In this document: positions 7,419-13,836 of the stretch, one piece after another | Numbering within the stretch: position 1 is the stretch's first letter | How the letters are laid out: each line of letters opens with the position of its first letter | Assembly (NCBI GenBank): GCA_900539595.1 | Contig: UQCQ01000016.1 | Location: 1 to 34,733, forward strand | Length of the DNA: 34,733 nt | Direction of reading: 5' to 3' | Origin: an uncultured Mollicutes bacterium | GTDB lineage: Bacteria; Bacillota_I; Bacilli_A; RFN20; CAG-826 | Program-made: the position numbers and the translations under genes | Notes under the pieces: generated by a model | Told to the model about the DNA's origin: nothing | The model's input: the letters and a program-made list of their open reading frames with translations, nothing else | The model's database searches: none

Positions 7419-8758
7419 CCGTATTTCTTCCATCCGATTAGGAAGCAACAAGAGGTCAAAATAGCCGAAGCGATTTCGGCGCAGGGAGCGGAAACCCAAA
7501 TTCCCGTCACGCCCCAAATTAGGGGGAACGTCCAAACGAATATGAGCTCAAAAACCAAGGCTCGAACAAGCGAAATGATAGCGGAAATCAATCCGTTATT
7601 CAGCGCGGTAAAGAAGCCCGAACCAAAGATGGAAAACCCGCACACCAAAAAAACAAAACTATAGATTCGAATGGACACATTTGTGATTTGAAGCAATTCG
7701 GCGTCCCCTTCGCAGAACGCCCTAGCAAAAAGCGGGCCGATGCCTTGGGACAGGCCAAACATGGCCAAACTCGCGATTGCGATGATGATTAAGGATTTCA
7801 CCAAGAGCCCATGGAGCTCTTTTTTGTTTTTCGCCCCATAGTGGTAACTGACAATAGGAGATATTCCAATGGAATAACCCATAAAAATAGCCGAAAAAAC
7901 ATAGGCCATATACATGATGACGCCATAGGCGGAAACCCCTTTAGGCCCAATATAAGCGAGAAGTTGAGCGTTATAGCAAACCCCAACAATCGATCCCGCG
8001 ATGCTAGAAACGAATTCGCTGATCCCATTGGTGCAAGTTTTGGCTAGAACTTTGATATCGAAATGGGTTTTGCCGAGGCGCAAACGCAAATCTTTTCTAA
8101 CCAAGAAATAGAAGATGGGTCCGATGCCTGCGACTACTTGCCCAATGATGGTCCCGCATGCAGCGCCTTCAATCCCCCAATGCAACCCCGCGATAAAGAC
8201 CGCGTCGAGAATGATGTTGGTAAGTCCGCCAAATAGGATGAATAAGAATCCGGTTATTGGTTTTTCTGCGGTGACGAAGAAGGATTGAAATACGTTTTGT
8301 AACATAGCAAAAGGCAAGAAGATGGCCAGGATATGACCATAGGTCAAGGCGTTTTGGACCATACCTTCCGTGTTATCGTTTGATAAGCTAGCCATCCAAC
8401 GGATTAAGGGCTCCATGGCAAAGTAGCCAACAAGAGAAACAAGGGTGCTTAAGACGGCCGTAGAATAAATCACTAGCGAAAAAATTTCGTTTGCTTTCTT
8501 GGAGTCGCCTTCTCCTAGCGTTTTCCCTACTAGTGCGCTGCCTCCGCTGCCCATCATAAATCCGATAGCCCAAAGAATCGCAATAAAAGGCCAGGCAAGA
8601 TTAATGCCGGAAAAAGCGTCTGCTCCAACAAATTCAGCAATGAAAAGGCCGTCAGCAATGCTGTAAATGGACGAAAAAACCATCATAGTTATAGAGGGCA
8701 AAACAGCCAGCAAAATACGACGGAAAGTGAAATGGTCTGATAGCTTAATTTTGCTCAC
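7412..8758 (-). CDS. MATE-family multidrug/sodium exporter
   Basis: Membrane exporter of the MATE (multi antimicrobial extrusion) family; such proteins expel drugs or metabolites using Na+ or H+ gradients. 448 residues with about 12 hydrophobic helices. Typical N-terminal elements are FTFRRILLAVLPSITMMVFSS and the MMGSGGSALVGKTLGEGD loop after helix 2. I chose the GTG at 8756-8758 because GGAGG lies nine bases upstream. An ATG 13 codons earlier is in frame but would put the SD inside the gene. It stops with TGA. It is divergent from the nitroreductase gene with a shared palindrome between them, and its leader looks folded. The substrate is unknown. Confidence 0.92.
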   Translation of the reverse strand: MSKIKLSDHFTFRRILLAVLPSITMMVFSSIYSIADGLFIAEFVGADAFSGINLAWPFIAILWAIGFMMGSGGSALVGKTLGEGDSKKANEIFSLVIYSTAVLSTLVSLVGYFAMEPLIRWMASLSNDNTEGMVQNALTYGHILAIFLPFAMLQNVFQSFFVTAEKPITGFLFILFGGLTNIILDAVFIAGLHWGIEGAACGTIIGQVVAGIGPIFYFLVRKDLRLRLGKTHFDIKVLAKTCTNGISEFVSSIAGSIVGVCYNAQLLAYIGPKGVSAYGVIMYMAYVFSAIFMGYSIGISPIVSYHYGAKNKKELHGLLVKSLIIIAIASLAMFGLSQGIGPLFARAFCEGDAELLQITNVSIRIYSFVFLVCGFSIFGSGFFTALNNGLISAIISLVRALVFELIFVWTFPLIWGVTGIWVSAPCAEIASAILTSCCFLIGWKKYGY

Positions 8759-8782
8759 AATAAAAAACCTCCGAACAGCTTT

Positions 8783-8841
8783 CTTGGGCGCACCCAAGCG
8801 TCTTATCCGGCTGAAACGTTCCGACGTTTTGCCCTCCGACG
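8783..8841 (-). ncRNA. Structured mRNA leader upstream of the MATE gene, possible riboswitch
   Basis: The leader between the predicted transcript start (about 8860) and the SD (about 8770) can form three stems: AAACGT/ACGTTT (8814-8829), CTTGGG/CCCAAG (8783-8798), and a closing CGTC/GACG (8799-8802 with 8838-8841) that abuts the second hairpin. No T-run follows, so control would act on translation or be absent. I could not match it to a known riboswitch class. Confidence 0.4.
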
Positions 8842-8866
8842 AATCCTAAATATTTTAGTGGATGAA

Positions 8867-8901
8867 ATTATATAAGGCAAATTTTGCCCGCGTGCTATAC
8901 T
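8867..8901. promoter_or_regulatory. Divergent MATE/nitroreductase promoters around a 13-bp palindrome
   Basis: TATAAT on the minus strand (8867-8872) serves the MATE gene and TATACT on the plus strand (8896-8901) serves the nitroreductase. Between them lies GGCAAA T TTTGCC (8876-8888), a perfect inverted repeat. It lies in the spacer of both promoters, so one regulator could control both genes. -35 boxes are poor on both sides. Confidence 0.55.
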
Positions 8902-8921
8902 CTTTTCAGAGGTCAAGATAG

Positions 8922-9452
8922 ATGGAAAATAAAGTATTAGAAGCGATACAAAAACGTCGTAGCGTTCGTTCGTTTGAAGAACGGATTCCGGATCAAAATC
9001 TCATTGATGAAGTGATGGAAGCGGGACTATACGCTGCCAGTGGGCGTGGCACTCAAGGTACCGTCATTGTGCAAATTGACAATAAGAAATTGGGAAAAGA
9101 AATTCGGGAATTGAATGCAAAAATTGGTGGGTGGCCCGCGAATTTTGATCCTTTCTATGGCGCGCCCGTTATTTTGATTGTCTTGGCGAACAAAAACATT
9201 TCCACCCATGTTTATGATGGAAGCCTTGTTATGGGAAATCTGATGCTTGCCGCGGATGCGGTGGGACTTGGTTCTTGCTGGATTCATCGTGCCAAAGAAG
9301 AGTTCGAGACCGAACAAGGAAAAACTTGGCTCAAGGAATGGGGGCTAGAAGGCGAATGGGAAGGAATTGGCCACCTTGCATTAGGCTATGCCAAAGGGAC
9401 AAAACCTCAAGCTGCCCCAAGAAAAGAAGGACGCATCATTACGGTGAAATAA
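8922..9452 (+). CDS. Nitroreductase-family flavoprotein
   Basis: 176-residue FMN-dependent NAD(P)H oxidoreductase of the nitroreductase fold. The start of the family is clear: RRSVRSFEERIPDQNLIDEV, whose Arg/Ser residues bind the FMN phosphate, then AGLYAASGRGTQ. The C-terminal half has GLGSCWIHRAKEEF and the closing GHLALGYAKG strand. The natural substrate cannot be told; such enzymes reduce nitro compounds, quinones or flavins. The transcript probably continues into the activase gene 11 bases downstream. The gene shares a control region with the divergent MATE exporter, suggesting a common role in dealing with toxic or redox-active compounds. Confidence 0.9.
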   Translation: MENKVLEAIQKRRSVRSFEERIPDQNLIDEVMEAGLYAASGRGTQGTVIVQIDNKKLGKEIRELNAKIGGWPANFDPFYGAPVILIVLANKNISTHVYDGSLVMGNLMLAADAVGLGSCWIHRAKEEFETEQGKTWLKEWGLEGEWEGIGHLALGYAKGTKPQAAPRKEGRIITVK

Positions 9453-9463
9453 AAGGGGCGTGT

Positions 9464-10156
9464 ATGGATTTTTCCGGTTGGGAGAAGCTTTCGCTTGTTG
9501 ATTTTGACCATCGCTTAACGACGACGCTTTTCGTGGCTGGTTGCCCTTTTCGCTGCCCTTTCTGTCATAACGGCGAACTAGTGCTTCATCCGGCTATCGC
9601 TCCCAAAATTCCCTGGTCGCAGATTTTGGATTACCTTAAGAAACGGCAAGGCGTTTTGGAGGCGGTTTGCATCTCCGGAGGGGAACCGACTCTACTTCCT
9701 GATTTGGAAGACAAATTACGTCAAATTAAAGCGCTTGGTTATGTGATTAAACTGGATTCCAATGGTTGGAAGCCGAATTTATTAGAAAAACTTATCCAAG
9801 AGAGGCTGGTGGATTATGTCGCCATGGATATCAAGAATTCTCCTGAGGATTATCCAAAAACAGCAGGGACGTCTATCGATTTATTATCCATCGATCGTTC
9901 GATTAAATTGCTGCAAAATAGTGGCATCGGTTACGAATTCCGCACCACCATCATGGAAGAATTCCACGATGAAGAAGCGATTAAAGCCATAGGGCAATGG
10001 ATTCATGGTGCTAAACGATATTACTTGCAAAAATATGAAGATCGAGCGGGATGTTTGGAACACGGCTTCCACCCCATTAGCAAAGAAAAAGCGGAGAAGT
10101 TTGCTTCTCTTCTCCGCGACGATGTGGAAGAAGTGTCCCTACGCGGCTACGAGTGA
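9464..10156 (+). CDS. nrdG: Anaerobic ribonucleotide reductase activating protein, NrdG2 type (radical SAM)
   Basis: 230 residues from the ATG at 9464, which follows the nitroreductase by 11 bases; the longer open frame runs back inside that gene and is not used. The radical-SAM cluster motif is Cys27-x3-Cys31-x2-Cys34 (CPFRCPFCHN), and ISGGEPTL at about 76-83 is the SAM-binding GGE motif. It should use SAM and a [4Fe-4S] cluster to make the glycyl radical on NrdD. The sequence is like the longer NrdG2 class rather than the 155-residue E. coli NrdG; close relatives include pyruvate-formate-lyase activases. It converges on trxB-nrdD, with the last 18 bases overlapping trxB. Its target, NrdD, is encoded 0.9 kb away, which supports the call. 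Confidence 0.85.
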   Translation: MDFSGWEKLSLVDFDHRLTTTLFVAGCPFRCPFCHNGELVLHPAIAPKIPWSQILDYLKKRQGVLEAVCISGGEPTLLPDLEDKLRQIKALGYVIKLDSNGWKPNLLEKLIQERLVDYVAMDIKNSPEDYPKTAGTSIDLLSIDRSIKLLQNSGIGYEFRTTIMEEFHDEEAIKAIGQWIHGAKRYYLQKYEDRAGCLEHGFHPISKEKAEKFASLLRDDVEEVSLRGYE

Positions 10157-11053
10157 GGACAAATAAGCGAGGCAGTTCATGGCGGCATTTGCCCCATCGC
10201 CTATCGCCGTCGCCACTTGGCGAACCTTTTTGACACGGGTATCTCCACAGGCAAATAAGCCCGGTGTTTTCGTCGCCATATTTTCGTCCGTAACGATGAA
10301 GCCACGATTTAAATCTACAAAAGAAGCATAGGCGTCATTATGGGGGATTTGACCAATCGCGATGAAGCATCCTTGGCAAGGAATGGTTTGGATTTCTTTC
10401 GTTTTGGTGTTTTGGAAGGTCACCCCCGTTAAATCTTTATCCCCTTCGAATCGAATGGCGGACCATTCGTGCTCGGCGGAGATTTTCGGGTTTTCCTGAA
10501 CGCGTTTTACGAGAATGGGATCAGCAAAATATCGATCAAAAAGGGTCATGATTTGAACGTGCTTGCAGATTTCACTTAAAGCAATCGCGTATTGAAGAGC
10601 GCTATTGGCGTCGCCGATGACAACGACATTTTGGTCTCTAAAGAAGGCTCCATCACAGGTTGCGCAATAAGAAATGCCGTGGCCGGTTAATTCTTCTTCT
10701 CTCTCAAGCCCTAGTTTCCGATGTTTACAACCGTTTGCTAGGATAACGGATCGAGCGGAATAGACGTCTCCATCCGTTTTAACGATATACGTATCCCCTT
10801 CTTTTTGGATTTCAAGGGCTTCCGCGAATTCAAACTCTGCCCCAAGATCTTGGATTTGGGAAAATAATTTGTCCGCGAATTCACTGCCTGAAATTGAAGG
10901 AATAGAGGGATAATTCTCTAAGCGTGGGCTTTCGGCGATTTGCCCGCCAATTCCTTCTTTTTCCAACAATAAAACGCTTTTGTTGGCGCGAAGCAAGTAG
11001 AGGGCGGCTGTCATCCCACTAGGGCCACAGCCGATGATAATGGTGTCAAACAT
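10139..11053 (-). CDS. trxB: Thioredoxin reductase
   Basis: 304-residue FAD/NADPH enzyme of the low-Mr thioredoxin reductase family. The FAD-binding GCGPSGMTAALYL is at 8-20, the redox-active Cys130-Ala-Thr-Cys133 is within GISYCATCDGAFF, the NADPH loop is IGDANSA, and the C-terminal FAD motif is LFACGDTRVKKVRQVATAIGDG. The start is the ATG at 11051-11053, two bases after the nrdD stop, so the two are co-transcribed. A longer frame upstream lies inside nrdD. With the CPNC redoxin domain at the end of NrdD, this enzyme probably supplies electrons for anaerobic ribonucleotide reduction. Confidence 0.93.
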   Translation of the reverse strand: MFDTIIIGCGPSGMTAALYLLRANKSVLLLEKEGIGGQIAESPRLENYPSIPSISGSEFADKLFSQIQDLGAEFEFAEALEIQKEGDTYIVKTDGDVYSARSVILANGCKHRKLGLEREEELTGHGISYCATCDGAFFRDQNVVVIGDANSALQYAIALSEICKHVQIMTLFDRYFADPILVKRVQENPKISAEHEWSAIRFEGDKDLTGVTFQNTKTKEIQTIPCQGCFIAIGQIPHNDAYASFVDLNRGFIVTDENMATKTPGLFACGDTRVKKVRQVATAIGDGANAAMNCLAYLSSLVAA

Positions 11054-11055
11054 GC

Positions 11056-13434
11056 TTATTTCTTTTGGGTGTTGATGAACCCTTTGATGTTGCTGGCGTT
11101 TTCGTAGATGGTGAATCCATCCGTGCCAGGAGCAACTAAAGTCGGGGCTTGCTTGATGCCGAAACTTTGAGTTAATTCTAGATGGGTGGCAGCATCGACG
11201 CATTCATAGGCGATGCCCGCTTTGTCTAGCATCATTTTGGCCATTTTGCAGTTCGGACAAGAAGGAGAAGTGAAGAGCATTAACGTGCTGACGGGGCCGC
11301 CGGATTTCTCTTCCTTGGAAGCTGCGCAGCAGCAAACTTCGTCATGATGATGCGGTTGCTGGCTTTCGCTGATTTCGTAGGTCTTTCTCTGCTTGAATTC
11401 TTGGGTTTTGCCGGCATTCCAGTTTTTGACAGGGCGATAGTAGCCCGTGATACGGGAATAGACTTCGGCTTCTTTTCCACAAATCGGGCACTTCCATTGT
11501 TCACCGGAGAGATAGCCGTGATCCTCACAAACGGAATAGGTGGGAGAGATGGTGTAATACGGCAATTTGTAGTTTTCAGCGATTTTACGAACCAATTTCA
11601 TGCAGGATTCCCAGTCTGGCAATCTTTGGCCAAGGAAAGCGTGGAAAACGGTTCCCGAGGTATAAAGGGTTTGGAAACGATCTTCGATATCTAGCGCATC
11701 AAAGATGTCATCGGTATAGCCGACGGGCAAGTGCGAGGAATTGGTGTAGAAAGGAGTTCCTTCGTCTTTGGAGGCCGTGATGATGTTTGGGTAGCGCTTC
11801 TTATCGTGTTTGGCCAAACGGAAGGAAGTGGATTCGGCTGGCGTGGCCTCGAGGTTATACAAATCCCCATATTGTTCTTGGTAATCAGAGAGGCGATTGC
11901 GCATATGATTCAATACTTCTTCGGTGAAGTCTTGAGCCGCTTTGTGCGTTAAGTCTTCATGAATCCAACGGGCATTGAGACAAGTTTCATTCATGCCAAC
12001 GAGGCCGATGGTGGAGAAGTGGTTCTTGAAGGAACCAAGGTAATGCTTAGTGTAGGGATATAAGCCTGCGTCCAAAAGTTTGGTGATGGTTTCACGCTTA
12101 ATCTTGAGGGAACGGGCGGAGATGTCCATTAAACGATCAAGACGGGCATAGAAATCTTCCTTACTCGTGGACAAATAAGCGATGCGTGGCATATTGATCG
12201 TGACGACACCAATCGATCCCGTAGATTCACCAGAACCAAAATATCCCCCACTCTTCTTGCGCAATTCACGCAAGTCGAGGCGCAAACGGCAGCACATGGA
12301 ACGGACATCACTCGGCTTCATGTCACTATTGATATAATTGGAGAAATACGGAGTGCCATATTTGGCGGTCATGGTGAAGAGAAGCTTGTTGTTCTCGGTG
12401 GGCGACCAATCGAAGTCTTTGGTGATGGAATAGGTCGGAATTGGATATTGGAATCCACGGCCGTTTGCATCGCCTTCAATCATAACTTCAATGAAGGCAC
12501 GGTTGATCATATCCATCTCTTCTTTGCAATCGCCATAGGTGAAAGGCATCTCTTTGCCACCGACGATGGCGGGAAGATTCTTCAAATCATCGGGGACGGT
12601 CCAGTCCAAGGTGACGTTGGTAAAGGGGGCCTGAGTTCCCCAGCGGCTTGGAGTGTTCACGCCATAAATGAAGGATTGGATGCATTGCTTCACTTCCTTA
12701 TAGGTTAAATGGTCAACTTTGGCAAATGGGGCCAAATAGGTATCAAAGGAAGAGAACGCCTGAGCGCCGGCCCATTCGTTTTGCATGATGCCAAGGAAAT
12801 TGACCATTTGGTTGCAAAGGGTCATAAGGTGTTTGGCGGGACTAGAGGTGATTTTACCAGCGACGCCGCCTAATCCCTGCTGAATAAGTTGTTTTAAGCT
12901 CCAGCCGGCGCAATAGCCAGTGAGCATGGATAAGTCGTGGAGGTGGATGTCGGCGTTGCGGTGAGCGTCAGCAATTTCTTTGTCGTAGACTTCGCTGAGC
13001 CAATAGTTTGCAGTAACCGCACCGGAGTTGCTTAAGATCAAACCGCCGACGGAATAGGTGACGGTGGAATTTTCTTTCACGCGCCAGTCTGCGATACGAA
13101 GGTAGTTATCAACGACGTTTTTGAAGTCCAAGGACGTATTCTTAACTTGACGCAAAGCTGCGTGTTTGTTGCGGTATTCCATATAGGACTTTGCTACGTC
13201 GATGTAATTCGTTTGAATCAAAGCAATTTCAACGGCGTCTTGGATGTCTTCAACGCTGACTTTCTCGTCTTTGACTTTGGTGTTGAAAACGGCCGTTGCT
13301 CTTAAAGCAAGGAGCTCAATGATATCGGGGGTGAATTCCTTGTGCTCGGCACGGAATGCTCTTTCGATCGCGCTTTTGATTTTCGATAGGTCGAAGGGGA
13401 GAATACTCCCATCTCTTTTGATGACTTCTAACAT
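11056..13434 (-). CDS. nrdD: Anaerobic (class III) ribonucleoside-triphosphate reductase fused to a C-terminal redoxin domain
   Basis: Makes dNTPs without oxygen by a glycyl-radical mechanism. Domains: ATP-cone allosteric domain (about 1-95); catalytic 10-stranded barrel with Cys175 (TGYCAGWSL) and Cys381/Cys382 (RSMCCRLRLD) as candidates for the active-site thiols; zinc-site residues Cys636, His639, Cys649 and Cys652; glycyl-radical loop RITGYYRP with Gly664. Unusually, the chain goes on: a His/Cys-rich linker (HHHDEVCCCAA, about 696-705), then a thioredoxin/glutaredoxin-like domain (about 714-790) with the active pair Cys726-Pro-Asn-Cys729 (FTSPSCPNCK) and the family cis-Pro in KQAPTLV. The extra domain is probably a built-in reductant, fed by TrxB encoded immediately downstream. 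AAGGAG precedes the ATG. Confidence 0.95.
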   Translation of the reverse strand: MLEVIKRDGSILPFDLSKIKSAIERAFRAEHKEFTPDIIELLALRATAVFNTKVKDEKVSVEDIQDAVEIALIQTNYIDVAKSYMEYRNKHAALRQVKNTSLDFKNVVDNYLRIADWRVKENSTVTYSVGGLILSNSGAVTANYWLSEVYDKEIADAHRNADIHLHDLSMLTGYCAGWSLKQLIQQGLGGVAGKITSSPAKHLMTLCNQMVNFLGIMQNEWAGAQAFSSFDTYLAPFAKVDHLTYKEVKQCIQSFIYGVNTPSRWGTQAPFTNVTLDWTVPDDLKNLPAIVGGKEMPFTYGDCKEEMDMINRAFIEVMIEGDANGRGFQYPIPTYSITKDFDWSPTENNKLLFTMTAKYGTPYFSNYINSDMKPSDVRSMCCRLRLDLRELRKKSGGYFGSGESTGSIGVVTINMPRIAYLSTSKEDFYARLDRLMDISARSLKIKRETITKLLDAGLYPYTKHYLGSFKNHFSTIGLVGMNETCLNARWIHEDLTHKAAQDFTEEVLNHMRNRLSDYQEQYGDLYNLEATPAESTSFRLAKHDKKRYPNIITASKDEGTPFYTNSSHLPVGYTDDIFDALDIEDRFQTLYTSGTVFHAFLGQRLPDWESCMKLVRKIAENYKLPYYTISPTYSVCEDHGYLSGEQWKCPICGKEAEVYSRITGYYRPVKNWNAGKTQEFKQRKTYEISESQQPHHHDEVCCCAASKEEKSGGPVSTLMLFTSPSCPNCKMAKMMLDKAGIAYECVDAATHLELTQSFGIKQAPTLVAPGTDGFTIYENASNIKGFINTQKK

Positions 13435-13836
13435 GTTTGGGGCTCCTTGTTGTCATGAATAAAAACGGCTCTAGCCGGGTTGCTCTATTCATCGGCGTTG
13501 ATACAAGTATCTTAATCTAAAAAGAGATGAAAACAAGTTTAAAAATAGGTGCATAATTTTCATGATTTTTAAGTATTGAGATATTACCTTTTCACGGATT
13601 ATAGAGATGAGGTCTGCACAATGATTCTCCCTTTTCTTTATGAAAACTTTTGAAAACGAAGAAAATGACGAGATTTATTTATCCAATGGATAAAAAAAGC
13701 ATTTTCTATTTTGTTGAGATAGGCATTTTTCGTTTTCCATTGACGAAAAGGTGAAAAAAATTGGGTCTACCCACCTTGCCCCCGGAGGCTCTTCCCCTAA
13801 AATAAGGGGCATAATAATTTTGAAAAGGGGGAAGAC
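13435..13836. promoter_or_regulatory. Divergent control region between nrdD and addB
   Basis: 402 bases with no convincing gene. nrdD side: a possible attenuator-like hairpin (CGGCTAGAGCCG followed by TTTTT on the minus strand, 13461-13477) and a palindrome GATAC AA GTATC (13500-13511) overlapping a possible -10 (TAAGAT on the minus strand), a plausible repressor site. Middle: inverted repeat TTTATCC AAT GGATAAA (13678-13694). addB side: a GC-rich patch (about 13763-13797) and CCCCT/AGGGG hairpin (13794-13809) before CATAAT and the SD AAGGGGGAA. No NrdR box of the usual form was recognised. Confidence 0.4.

Noticed and set aside
8759..8797. Upstream ATG (8797) for the MATE gene
   Set aside because: GGAGG lies between it and the GTG at 8758, and the 13 extra residues are not membrane-like. 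They also fall in the folded leader.
9275..9463. Longer N-terminus for the activase
   Set aside because: It reads inside the nitroreductase gene in another frame. The radical-SAM domain starts normally from the ATG at 9464.
11054..11203. Longer N-terminus for TrxB
   Set aside because: It lies fully inside the end of nrdD, and the FAD-binding domain starts at the ATG 11053.
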